This document shows positions 1-9,900 of a stretch of 64,000 bases of DNA, in pieces (within the stretch, counting starts at the first letter, position 1; each line of letters begins with the position of its first letter). Made by a program: the position numbers and the translations under genes. The DNA is from Nectonema munidae (Eukaryota; Nematomorpha; Nectonematoida; Nectonematidae), in NCBI GenBank assembly GCA_030549495.1, contig JAUIRK010000641.1, forward strand, positions 124,001 to 188,000, read 5' to 3'. The notes beneath the pieces were generated by a model. That model saw nothing but the letters and a program-made list of their open reading frames with translations. It had not been told where the DNA came from and made no database searches.

Positions 1-59
1 TTCTCAAAGAATTCAAAGATGAGATTGCGAGTATCAGCCTAAAACGGGAAAGATCGTGA
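1..59 (+). CDS. Possible terminal exon of an upstream gene (cut by window edge)
   Basis: An open frame enters from the window edge and ends at a TGA at 57-59; the visible residues include LKEFKDEIASISLKRERS. A canonical AATAAA lies about 55 bases downstream (113-118), where a polyadenylation signal would be expected. The piece is too short to name a family. It could equally be chance coding; the case rests on the stop plus poly(A) signal arrangement. Confidence 0.25.
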   Translation, partial: LKEFKDEIASISLKRERS

Positions 60-452
60 AATACCATTTATAAAAAACACACAAGCAAGCCATGGACAAA
101 GCGCGCTGGTTCAATAAAAAACGTATCTGATTTGAAAGACTTATATTCCACATTCTAATGTGTTTAACTTTTTTAACAGTACTCTTATATTCTAATTACT
201 CAGAAAAGCGTTTGCCAAGTTTAATTATAAAAATTTTGAAGGCGATTTATTAAAAAAAAAGTACAATTTTATTTATGACTATTCTTGTTACAGATTTAGA
301 ATCTACACAGAAAACATTTATAAATTTATTACATTTATAAATTGTTCAATTTGAAAATAAAAATGTGTGCTATCCTATTTGTAAATGGACTCAGTCTCTC
401 TTGAAAAGTTATGCTTTTACTTTAGTATCTTGTTGAAAAGTTTTCTTATATA
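60..452. other. AT-rich spacer
   Basis: Apart from the AATAAA at 113-118, I see no ORF, RNA gene or repeat. The spacer ends where the tail of the minus-strand LINE begins. Confidence 0.4.
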
Positions 453-475
453 TAACATAACATAACATAACATAA
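453..475 (-). repeat. LINE 3' tail, (TTATG)n
   Basis: About four and a half CATAA units on the plus strand, directly beyond the 3' UTR of the LINE. Short tandem tails in place of poly(A) are usual for CR1-type elements. Confidence 0.7.
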
Positions 476-540
476 GTTTATTAGCGAAAGAAAGAAAGGC
501 AAAAAGCCTATAGTAAGTATTCGCTTCATACTTTTGAAAA

Positions 541-3462
541 TCAACGCGTTCTTTCATGCTCAAACCTTCTATTTTTCCAAAACTCATCAAGTCTGTTCTT
601 GAAGATGTTCAAAGATGGAGCATCAACAACAAAATCAGGCAAAGAATTCCAATCATTTATCATTCGTTGAGAAAAGTATTTTTTCAAAAATACCTTCTTG
701 CAATGGCTTTTTTTAAATTTGGAAGAATGAAATCTTTGAACTCTTTCAGAAAATTCAGGTAAAACTTGAGAAGTTAAGTTAAACTTTTCTTTTACAATGT
801 TGTAGGATGTCACCATATCATTCCTTCTAAACCTGTATAACATTGAAGGCAAATTCAGTTTTTTCAGTCTTTCTGTATAACTAAGATCTTTCATTCCTAC
901 TATCTTTTTTGTGATTGTTCTCTGGACTCTTTCAATATTTGCAGCATCACAGGAGTGAAAAGGAAATGCAACAACATTTCCATACTCTAAAATAGGTCTA
1001 ATCAGTGTTTTATATAAAAGGGGTGCTATGTTGGCATCAAATAAAGCAAAACTTCTATGAACTCTATGAAAGGCTTGGAAAGCTTTAGTGACTCTTGTTG
1101 AAATATTTTCTCTTGGGTCGAGGTTAGAATTCACTATCACCCCTAAGTCTTTCTGTGAATCAACTTGTTTAAGTTTTTGGCCACCGATGAAAAACGAATG
1201 ATTACTTTGTAATCCAATTTGTAAATGAGTACATTTATTCAAGTTCAGTTTCATTTCCCATCTATTACACCAATGAAAAACTTCAATCAAATCTTTCTGC
1301 AAGCAATTTCTACCATCTCTGTCACACACATTGTAAATCTTGATATCATCGGCAAATACCTTTATCTTTGACTTTATTACGTTTAAGAGATCATTAAGAA
1401 AGATATTAAAGAGTAGAGGACCTAGCACAGACCCTTGGGGTACTCCACTCAACACTTGCTTTTCATCAGAATACATACCATTTACTGAAACAATTTGTTT
1501 TCTATCTTCAAGATAATTTTTCAATAAAGCTAGTAGATTGCCCTTTATACCAAATGACTCAAGTTTATCTGACAAATACTTATGTGAGATAGAGTCAAAA
1601 GCCTTGTGAAAATCTAAGTAAATTACATCAATAGAATCATTTCCCTCAAGCAGGTTGACTAAATCATTTTGAAACTCCAATAGATTGGTAATCGTAGATT
1701 TTCCATTAATAAATCCATGCTGGTTGGAATTAAAAAGTTTGAAGTTTTTTATATGTGATAAAATTTTATCGGCTATGAATGTCTCGAATACTTTAGATAG
1801 AACTGGAATAAGACTTATTGGCCTGTAGTTTTGGCAAAATTTTCGATTTCCACTCTTCAAAACTGGTGTGACTAATGCAATTTTCCAAACATCCAAAAAA
1901 ATTTTTTCCTCTAGTGATTTTTCAAAAATCATTTTGACAGGTATGGCTAAAACTCGAGAAAGTTCACTAATGACATACGGGTGTAACTTATCAGAGCCAG
2001 GAGACTTAAATTTATTTAATTTTTCTAACTTGCTATGTATTTCAACTATGTTAAAATCTAAACTATCTATTATAGAGTTACATACAGGCAAGAAACTTGA
2101 ATTGTCATTATGAGAACCCGAATTCGAAGAACAATAATTGAAATATTCACTAAAAACATTGGCTCTTTGGGTATTAGTAGTAGTAGGTAAATCATTATGA
2201 TCAACTAGTTCAGCAAAATTATTTCTGTTCTTCTGATTTATGTAGGACCAAACCAACTTAGGACTATATTTATATTTTGAAAGAAGTTTGCTTTCATGAG
2301 ATATTCTAGCCTTACGAGTCTCTTTTCTCAAAATGTTCGATATTTGTCTGTATTTGTCATAGATATGTCTATGTCTAAATTTAGTATAAGCCCGAAAAAG
2401 TTTTTTCTTTTTTTTTAGAAGAGAGATAATTTTTTTAGTAAAATAAACTTTGACTTTTAGGTGAGATTTCCTCAAAGGAACGTACTTCTCTATAAGTGAA
2501 TATAGTTTATTAGTGAAAAAAGAATAGAATTTAACAAGATTAAAATCTTTAGCTATATTCCAATCAATTTTAGACAGGTGAGAAGAAATTTCTTTATAGT
2601 TACCAGATTGATAATTATATTTAATGGATTTGGAGATATCAGATTTTACATTAATTAAAAGATTAAAAGTAATACACATATGATCACTTTTGATAAGGGG
2701 AGAATTAAACCTCAAATTGGAAATGAAATCTGGAATATTGGTAATCAATAAATCAAGAACAGAAAACAAACCAAATGTACCTATCCTTGTAGGTTCCTTC
2801 ACAAGCTGAGTAAAGCATTTTTCTTTTAGGAACTTAAGAAATCTTTGATGTTTAACACTAGCGTTACTCAGTGAATTCCAATTAATTTCAGGGTAGTTAA
2901 AATCCCCAAGAATAATGATGTTACTATGTGAAAATTTTGAGTGAAGTAGACTTAGAAGAGAAATAATTTCATTCGTAGATTCATAAAAAAGTGAACTTGG
3001 ACTTCTATATATACAACAAAGTAAGAACTCTTTTCTTTTCAAAAAAACCCTTAAAGTTAGGCATTCAATAAAAATTGGGTTAAAGAGCTCAATCACATGG
3101 AATGAAGCCTCTTTATGCAAATAAAAAAGAATTCCTCTCTGATTCATTGAAGAATTGGAGTGATGGTCAAAGTTATGTACTGTTACATAGTTATCAATGT
3201 CATAGATAGTATAATTGATCAATGTAGACCTTTTTTTAGGCAAAGCTTCAGTTATAGCTCCAACAAGAAAGTTACTCTTATTTAGGGAAAAAGATAACTC
3301 ATCTAGTTTACTGAATAATTGGTTAGCATTAGTATAGAAGATAGATACAAACTTAGAAATGTTTTTATTTGAATTGATTGAAGTGTGAATTGCTTCATCT
3401 ATATTGAGTGTGTCATGGATCTTTTTAAAAAAAAGTTCTTTATAATTTTCAGATCTTTTAAA
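541..3462 (-). CDS. LINE ORF2: APE endonuclease and reverse transcriptase
   Basis: The open frame is 973 codons. Residues of about 40-280 form the apurinic-like endonuclease: FYTNANQLFSKLDEL, then AITEA, GDFNYPEINW near 185 and the SDH catalytic triplet near 258. The reverse transcriptase core follows, with NYRPISLIPVLSKVFE, GVPQGSVLGPLLF and the catalytic FADD at about 702-705. The C-terminal region has the NDWNSLP block. The first in-frame AUG is downstream of the endonuclease start, so a conventional start at 3243 (TTG) or later would cut the domain. The frame overlaps the end of ORF1 by about 64 bases in the -1 register. It nicks target DNA and copies LINE RNA in target-primed reverse transcription. 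Confidence 0.9.
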   Translation of the reverse strand, partial: FKRSENYKELFFKKIHDTLNIDEAIHTSINSNKNISKFVSIFYTNANQLFSKLDELSFSLNKSNFLVGAITEALPKKRSTLINYTIYDIDNYVTVHNFDHHSNSSMNQRGILFYLHKEASFHVIELFNPIFIECLTLRVFLKRKEFLLCCIYRSPSSLFYESTNEIISLLSLLHSKFSHSNIIILGDFNYPEINWNSLSNASVKHQRFLKFLKEKCFTQLVKEPTRIGTFGLFSVLDLLITNIPDFISNLRFNSPLIKSDHMCITFNLLINVKSDISKSIKYNYQSGNYKEISSHLSKIDWNIAKDFNLVKFYSFFTNKLYSLIEKYVPLRKSHLKVKVYFTKKIISLLKKKKKLFRAYTKFRHRHIYDKYRQISNILRKETRKARISHESKLLSKYKYSPKLVWSYINQKNRNNFAELVDHNDLPTTTNTQRANVFSEYFNYCSSNSGSHNDNSSFLPVCNSIIDSLDFNIVEIHSKLEKLNKFKSPGSDKLHPYVISELSRVLAIPVKMIFEKSLEEKIFLDVWKIALVTPVLKSGNRKFCQNYRPISLIPVLSKVFETFIADKILSHIKNFKLFNSNQHGFINGKSTITNLLEFQNDLVNLLEGNDSIDVIYLDFHKAFDSISHKYLSDKLESFGIKGNLLALLKNYLEDRKQIVSVNGMYSDEKQVLSGVPQGSVLGPLLFNIFLNDLLNVIKSKIKVFADDIKIYNVCDRDGRNCLQKDLIEVFHWCNRWEMKLNLNKCTHLQIGLQSNHSFFIGGQKLKQVDSQKDLGVIVNSNLDPRENISTRVTKAFQAFHRVHRSFALFDANIAPLLYKTLIRPILEYGNVVAFPFHSCDAANIERVQRTITKKIVGMKDLSYTERLKKLNLPSMLYRFRRNDMVTSYNIVKEKFNLTSQVLPEFSERVQRFHSSKFKKSHCKKVFLKKYFSQRMINDWNSLPDFVVDAPSLNIFKNRLDEFWKNRRFEHERTR

Positions 3463-4397
3463 TTATCTCCTGAAACAACAAACATGAACGAGTCGTTATC
3501 TTTTTCCAAATTTTTTGCCCTAGCTTGAAGGTTAAGGGTTTTGATTCTCTCTCTTTCGACTGGATTAAAATCATTGGAAACAAAGATTTTCTTAAATTTT
3601 TCGGGAGCATTTTTTAGGTTAGAAAGAGCACTTTTTACAGTCATTTTACTATCAAAATTAACATAAGTTATTCTAATTGGCCTTTTGGACAAAACATCAC
3701 CAGAACTTTTACCTAATCGAATGATCTTGACAACTTTAACAGAATTTAAATTAAGATGCGAAATAAATAATTCATTTATAAATTCTTCATCATTGATTCT
3801 AGTCTCACCCTCATACTCTGATACCCCATGAATTATATGATTAAGCTTCCTTCTTTCTTTATCATAATCCTCTGCACGTTCGTCATCTAATGCTTCTTTA
3901 ATAATCTTTCTAAAATTAGGCACAGAAACTATATCTTGATTGTTGGTTTTAGCGCATGACTCACTAAAACCATCTTTGAATTTATGATTCACATTATCTA
4001 GTTTGTCACTTATATCATTACTTTTTTTTTCCTGAAGATTGGTCTGATGAGCAATACGATCAGAAAGCGCTTCAATTTTATTCGAAAAGTCTGTTTTAAA
4101 AGTTGCAAAGGCTTCTTCATTCTTCTTTTTAAGCATTTGAAGTCCTTCAGATACATGATCTATAGACTTTTTCATAGTTGTGACATCACTTTTGGAACAA
4201 ATACTACAAAACCATCTAATTCCTGAGCTTTCCCAAATATTAAGAAGTTCTATTAGTTGTTGAGGGATTTTCTGACAAACATAACAAAACCAGTTCAAAC
4301 AAGAACTACACTTGATCATTTCAGGGCTAACATTGGTACAAGAATGACAACTCCATTCTGAACTTTTTAAAGTACTTTTTGACTTTATTTTTTTCAT
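3399..4397 (-). CDS. LINE ORF1: PHD-like zinc finger and coiled-coil protein
   Basis: The frame is 332 residues, starting at an ATG at 4397. Residues 15-70 carry a Cys-rich finger (CHSC, CSSC, CYVC, CSIC) of the PHD-like type known in ORF1 of CR1-group LINEs. A Lys/Glu-rich helix of about residues 75-150 suggests a coiled coil, and the C-terminal half has an RNA-binding-like segment. In this family ORF1 proteins bind the element RNA in the ribonucleoprotein particle. The stop at 3399-3401 lies inside ORF2 in another frame. Confidence 0.8.
   Translation of the reverse strand: MKKIKSKSTLKSSEWSCHSCTNVSPEMIKCSSCLNWFCYVCQKIPQQLIELLNIWESSGIRWFCSICSKSDVTTMKKSIDHVSEGLQMLKKKNEEAFATFKTDFSNKIEALSDRIAHQTNLQEKKSNDISDKLDNVNHKFKDGFSESCAKTNNQDIVSVPNFRKIIKEALDDERAEDYDKERRKLNHIIHGVSEYEGETRINDEEFINELFISHLNLNSVKVVKIIRLGKSSGDVLSKRPIRITYVNFDSKMTVKSALSNLKNAPEKFKKIFVSNDFNPVERERIKTLNLQARAKNLEKDNDSFMFVVSGDNLKDLKIIKNFFLKRSMTHSI
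3422..3434 (-). promoter_or_regulatory. Possible -1 frameshift slippery run joining ORF1 to ORF2
   Basis: Read on the minus strand, this is eight T followed by five A, ending about 20 bases before the ORF1 stop. In the ORF1 frame it fits the heptamer T TTT TTA, and a -1 slip there enters the ORF2 frame exactly. ORF2 has no upstream AUG of its own, so slippage or reinitiation near the ORF1 stop is needed. Frameshifting is an inference; termination-reinitiation is the alternative. Confidence 0.4.
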
Positions 4398-4420
4398 GGA
4401 AAATTAAATAAGATACTTGG

Positions 4421-4640
4421 TAAAAAGTAAAATGCAATTAATAAAAAGTATTTACTTGAAAAAGAAAAATTTCAATAACAGAGCAAGAATTATTAGCGCT
4501 TAAGAATTAGCGTACATAAAACGAGCCATTTTAGACTAGGATTGATTAAAATTCGGAATATAAGATATATTATATTCTTGATCTTATTTAACAATCGGTT
4601 TGTCTTATATTGTTATTGTATTTATTAAAACAGTATCTTC
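4421..4640. other. AT-rich LINE flank
   Basis: It may contain the LINE 5' UTR, whose start I could not fix. No gene is visible. Confidence 0.3.
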
Positions 4641-4890
4641 TCCATAGAACACGGCGCGTGGTTCATATAGAAAATGGCATGTTATTCTATAATTTTTAAA
4701 TGGTATATTATTCATAGAATAATGCCGTGTTATCCATAGAAAAACACATGATATGCTATAATGGCGTGTTTTCCATAGAAAATGGCAGGTAACCGATATT
4801 CCAAAAGGGTATATTATCCTATTTACTAAAACGGCATATTATTCATAGAAAATGTGATGTTATCCTATAATTTTAAAAGGCCATGCTTAA
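4641..4890. repeat. Diverged tandem repeat, unit about 25-40 bp
   Basis: A core like ATGGCATGTTATTCATAGAAA recurs seven or so times with variable spacing and substitutions (for example at 4642, 4672, 4710, 4763 and 4842). The decay indicates an old array. No coding potential. Confidence 0.6.
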
Positions 4891-4994
4891 TATAAATCTA
4901 TTTCTATTAAAAGAATGCAAGTAAAATATAGAAATGTCTAAAGAACTTTTAGGTGTCCATATCACAGATCGCTGACGAAGCCCCCAATCGTGTC

Positions 4995-5016
4995 ACCGAT
5001 TATTATTATTAGCTGA
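4995..5016 (+). repeat. Shared short motif, ACCGAT(TTA)nAGCTGA
   Basis: The motif is almost the same as one at 49934-49957, where it forms the end of a small insertion bounded by target duplications. It may be the tail of the same short, SINE-like repeat. Confidence 0.35.
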
Positions 5017-5040
5017 AACTGATTAGTTCTAAAATTTTTT

Positions 5041-5275
5041 TTAGTTTGAAATGATCTTTTTTCAATTTTAATTTGTCTTTTTTAAGTTCAAAATTGTCTT
5101 TTTTCAAATCAAATTTGTCTTTTTTAAGTCCTAAATTGTACTTTTTCAATTTTATTTTGTCCTTTAGAAAGTGCGTTTAGAATTTAAAAAGACATTTTAT
5201 AAATTGAAAAAAGACAAATTAGAATTAAAAAAAGAAAAATTAAAAATAAAAAAAGATAATTTAGGAGTAAAAATG
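5041..5275. repeat. Head-to-head pair of 21-bp tandem arrays (inverted repeat)
   Basis: The left array (about 5047-5170) repeats a 21-bp unit starting TTGTCTTTTTTAAGTTC; the right array (about 5186-5275) holds the reverse complement, centred near 5175. The right arm reads as lysine-rich heptads (LKKDKLELKKEKLKIKK) because 21 bases is seven codons, but there is no gene context for this. The layout resembles a foldback element or the core of a transposon with array-like ends. Confidence 0.65.
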
Positions 5276-5301
5276 GTTGCTACGCTTTTCTTTCTGGCCA
5301 A

Positions 5302-5345
5302 ACGTTGCAGTCAGACACGTAGCCAGGGCGATGCCGTGCCGCCCT
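5302..5345 (+). mobile_element. Possible truncated hAT MITE end
   Basis: The stretch CACGTAGCCAGGGCGATGCC with the following CCGTGCCGCCC resembles the left end of the hAT MITE at 33899 (GACGTAGCTAGG then GCCGTGCCC). No partner end or target duplication was found. Confidence 0.3.
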
Positions 5346-5389
5346 CACTTCTCCATATTTTATTTAAGTTCGATTTTTAAATTTAAAGT

Positions 5390-6262
5390 CATTTTATCAT
5401 GATTTAAGATTTTGTATTTTTTGTGAATTTTTTAACTATTGATATTATGTACTTTTTTTAAAAAAAATATACTCAAAATTGAGGAATATGACTATATTTT
5501 ACATAAATAAAATCAAATTCTAAGCATTTCTCATTTATTGATTTTTTTCCAATTTCGAAGACAACATGAAAAGCGAACTTTGAAAGATCATTAGGATATC
5601 ATCACAATTAAATTAAGAAAATGCTGTAGACATCGCGAAGTGTGTTCCTAAGCGTTGTGTATCAAAAATTTAAGATTGAAAAAAATGTCAAGTTGAGATG
5701 GAGTAAATTTTATTCAAGTTAAATGAAATTTTTTCCATTTCACAAAAATAAAAAGATTGAAGTATATTGGAGAATATAAATAATAAAGTAGCATACATGC
5801 TTATAGACACACTCACACCGATACACAATGAAATGCAATAAGTTGCATTGATAAACCGTGTAACAAGAAGAGGGAAGAAAGAAACGTATGGTTCTGTTAA
5901 TAGTAGTCTTTTCATGAAATTCCTAACATGTAAAGAGTTATTTCACGAAAAGACTAAGATTTTTAGTGATTACACTAAATGACTGATTTCATAATTTGAC
6001 TAAGGCGTATATTAATATATAATATAGGATTTGTAGCAAGAGTATATACTTATTTATTAGTTATAATCTACTTGGCCTCGTACCCTAGATATCTAACTTG
6101 AAGGAGTAGACAACGATTGTTGGATATAGATGCTGCGAAAGTAAAAGTTTAATGTTTGATTAATTAAATGCAATAATAGGAAAGAAGCCTCAAAAATTAT
6201 TGTCACCAATTTTTGCATCGTAAACGCCTGTACTAATCGAAGAGGAAAGATTCAATTTCGTG
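5390..6262. other. Region upstream of the peroxidase gene
   Basis: AT-rich, with no supported ORF. It should contain the promoter of the peroxidase gene, but I cannot point to a TATA box or initiator with confidence. Confidence 0.4.
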
Positions 6263-6916
6263 ATGATGCTCTTAAAAAAAGTTTTGTTCCTAATATTTGC
6301 CCTATTTTTCCTCGTTCCTTGCATTCAATTCCAAAAACTCACTAAATACCCCACGAAAAATGAAGTTTACAGCGCTGTCACGGAAGCTATGCGCCGCGTG
6401 AATGCCCTAAAACGGGACGAAGCCACCGGGATTTATGACAAACGTAAGTTTTTTGCTTTAATTTTACTTATCATCACACAATTGTGTTATTGCAGCATTA
6501 TTTGAATTTTTGCTAATTTTAATACTATGCCAAATTGAAAAATAAAAAATATTCAAAATGAAGTTTGTATACTAAATCTCATTTGCGAGAATTATGTTCA
6601 TGATAACTTCCGTGTTTGTCGTTATTATCAATGGAATGCAGAAAAGAAACTCCCCCTCTACCTGATTTTTCAAGATGAACCGAGCATAAACCAAAAGCTG
6701 TGCAGAATCTTTGGATTCATCGAGATGGATGGCAAAGGGGTAAGAGTGTCGGTTTTCCCGATCACATGAAGTTCAATGTCGTGCTACATGTCATAGATTC
6801 GTAGCTTAACTATGCTGTTTGGGATATATCTGATTTATCTTGTTGACACACTTATGATTGAAGACAAGACGAGAATCCGCCATCATGGAAGATTTAACGA
6901 GCGCTTCGTCAAACGT
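6263..6916 (+). CDS. Peroxidase exons 1-3: signal peptide and propeptide
   Basis: Two ATGs (6263 and 6266) precede a short basic start and a long hydrophobic run ([14 protein letters not shown]), a typical signal peptide. Exon 2 reads [18 protein letters not shown]. Exon 3 reads [18 protein letters not shown] and leads into [12 protein letters not shown], matching in spacing the family's E-A-T-R-x-L to D-I-x-x-Y-L stretch. Phases run 1, 0, 2. Exons 2 and 3 rest on splice signals, phase and weak family likeness, so they are less certain than the catalytic exons. Confidence 0.65.
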
Positions 6917-9900
6917 GTGTGGCTTCTTTGGCTTGGCAATAAAAAGGGAAATCTTTTTCGAGGCGTCTAGAATTTTGATGTCTTGAAAGAGAACTCATGT
7001 GCTATTATCAAATCTCGATCGCTTGAGCTGGTGTTTTTTCATTTTGAAGTAGGCAAAACTTTCCAATTTGTTGAGGTTTTTCTTAAGCTTGAAGGGTTTC
7101 AGACTCTCGTTAGAAGTGTCTTTATGCAGGTGACTTCTTATAACTGCAACTACACGACATTGCTCACTATAGATGAGAGGCCAAAGTTAAGAAAACTTTC
7201 GTTAATTAAGTTTTTCTTTGACATCTGCAGAACAAAATATGAAGCTTTAGTAACGAAAATAGTCATACGAACAGACCCGTCGCTAAACATTTTTGACGAC
7301 TTCATAAAAAGTAGCGTCGCATTTTATCGACGGTGCTGCGTGCGACAAAACTTAAATATAAAACAAAATAACAAAAATACCCTAAATATCATAACAAGAA
7401 TTCTTCAAAATCTTGCACGCTTCATGGCCCCTAGAAAAAAGCTCGTAACCCCTTTGTTGATCATGACCCGCTGTTTACGAACCACAGATCTATTATATAT
7501 ACCATGAAGGACATTTCATACTAAGTGGTTTCTATCGATGTAAACCAAGGTACCAAGATACGAAAACTAAGATACTAAGAACTAATGCGCGACACTTTGT
7601 ACCTAGTTTTTTAAGTTTTCGTACCGAGTTTGTTTTAAACCTTTGACTACGAAACGACCAATTTAGGTACGAAAAACTTGGGTACCAAATGTCTTGGATA
7701 CGAAATCTATTCAACTCATTGTTTATACTCACTCTATTAAATTTGATGAAGAATTTCCTAAATATGATCCTACCCATTTTTTATACTTATTTACTTATTC
7801 ATTCATTCTTGTTGATTGACAGCAAAGCTCATTTTTAGCACAAATAAACAGCTTCTAATCTCTATTTCTGATTCATTTAAAATACATGTTGATGTAAACG
7901 CTTTTATGTTATGTTATGTTATGCATAATATATTTATCCCCATTCTTATGGAATAATTTGTTATGTTATATTTTATATAAATTTCTGCGGGGGGGGGGGC
8001 TGACAGGCCCACGTATCGAATAATCCTAAATATCTCCAGAAATAGCAAAACTTTCTCAATGAAATTAGGCCAATTTTGGTAACTTTTACTAAGGTTCATT
8101 TTGACAAAAAAAACATAATTGTGGAGTGAATTAAGAGATGGCCTCTAAATTTTTTCACCCATAAAAACGTGAAGTTTGTAAACAACGACTCAATAAAATA
8201 TATTCAGTTAAAAGCTGCAAAACCTTTTCAAATAATGATTTGTCATGCTTTGCATATTGCTTGTGAGGCACCAAAACTATGTGCGGAAAAAAGCCGTCAT
8301 CTCATCACCACTCTACTTTTTGGAAAGAAAAGTTGTTTTTTATTAATAGGGGGGGAGATAAAAAATTTTACTTTTCTTTCTCCCCTCCCCCTTTTTAAAA
8401 AAGGAAACTTCATAAAGAGGGTGAATAGTGTTTTTATTATATGGGGGAAATAAAGAGAAGGATTTAAATAAAAAAAGAAAAGGGGAGGGGGTAAATAATA
8501 TTTAAAAAAAAAAAAAAAAAATTTATTTTCTAGATCTGCCTATGGCCTCTAAGAATTACAAAATGCCCTTTTGGTTGTGTTACCACTGACTTTCAGAACT
8601 AATAAAGTACCATGATTAAGACTATGTTAATATGAAAATGGTGATGAAACTTCTTCATGACATATATATAAATCTGATTTCTCCAGTTTTTACATTATTT
8701 TTTTCTTACAATGAAATTCGTTATGTAAGATGAATATTTGTATAATATATTTTTTGATTAAGCTACTAAAATACGAAGAAAGTTTGGAAAACAAGAAAAA
8801 CTTAGTGATTTGTTTACAAACGCTGGCTATATTTCATCCTTTGCTTCGGATATTTTGAAAAAAAAGTTAATGTAAGAAGCTTAAATTAATTGCAAATTTG
8901 AAATAAAATGAAATGCATTTCATAGAAAAAGAATGAAAAAAGATGATATTGATAAATACCTGTCAATCACTTCAATAAATCACACTCCCTTGAAGAATTT
9001 GTGTCCTTTCAATCGATACAAAAACAGAAATTGCATGGATCGATACCGAGAAATTGATGGATACTGTAACAATAAAAAGTATCCACATTTTGGAATGTCA
9101 AACACACCAACCAATAGATTTCTTCCTCCAGATTACGGAGATGGTAGCCCTCTTTTTCTTATTGTTCACAAAATTTTACTTTACTTTTCTAATTTTACCT
9201 TCCTTTTTCAAACTAAAACCTTATTTTTTACAGCTAACCCGCTTAGTACCGATATTCCCAAAGGAAACCCTGACGAACTCTTATTTTGAACAGAAATAAA
9301 TAGAGATTACTGAAGTCGTCTACGCTACCTTTGGGAACAAGGGTACTAAATGGGTTGAAATTGGGTTCATGAAAGATGCGAATTTTACTGAATTTATCAG
9401 AAATGACAATAATAAACGAGCAAAATTTGCACACAAAAAAAGTTTGCCAATTAAAAGCACATCAAAACCAACTTAATTTGACAAAATTTGGGTAAAATTG
9501 TTTTGGTTTTGCACAAAAAAAATATTTTTAATTTATAAATAGTCTTTTTTAAGTAGTGATATTAAAATTGTAAGATTTAAACGGAAACATAAATTTTATT
9601 ATAACTTTAAACAGTAAGTGAAAAACTTTTATTCATTTAAAAAATAAAAGAACAATGTTTTTCCAATTTCCTAAATTTTCCAAACTTTCTAAATTTTTCA
9701 TGCAAAAGTCACACTTCCTTTGTTAAAATGCAATATTCATGAATCTTTTTAGTTCTAGCATTATTTTAGTAAAAATATAGAGTAATCAAAATATTTCCTT
9801 AGTATTATAATTTTCAAAATGTCTTGCAAAATTGAAATGTAAAGTGTGTGATTCGAAAAAATGCATATGAACTCTTTCAGCACCAGTGAGAAAATTGTCT

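Larger units (their letters stand above)
453..4420 (-). mobile_element. Near-intact CR1-group non-LTR retrotransposon (LINE)
   Basis: The element reads right to left. It has a short leader near 4400-4420 (5' limit not fixed), ORF1 (4397-3399), ORF2 (3462-541), a short 3' UTR and a (TTATG)n tail seen on the plus strand as CATAA repeats at 453-475. Both ORFs are free of stops and frameshifts, so this copy is young or still coding-competent. The APE endonuclease plus reverse transcriptase, the PHD-type ORF1 and the C-terminal NDWNSLPDFVV block place it in the wide CR1/L2/Jockey assemblage; CR1 group is my best call. No convincing target duplication was found. Confidence 0.85.

Noticed and set aside
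6983-7507. 174-codon open frame in peroxidase intron 3
   Set aside because: It starts with TTG, matches no family I know and has no splice or poly(A) context; kept only as a note in the intron entry.
8169-8453. 94-codon open frame in peroxidase intron 3
   Set aside because: It runs into polypyrimidine tracts and does not fit the exon phases.
8372-8493. Polypurine/polypyrimidine inverted tracts
   Set aside because: Simple low-complexity pairing with no defined ends.
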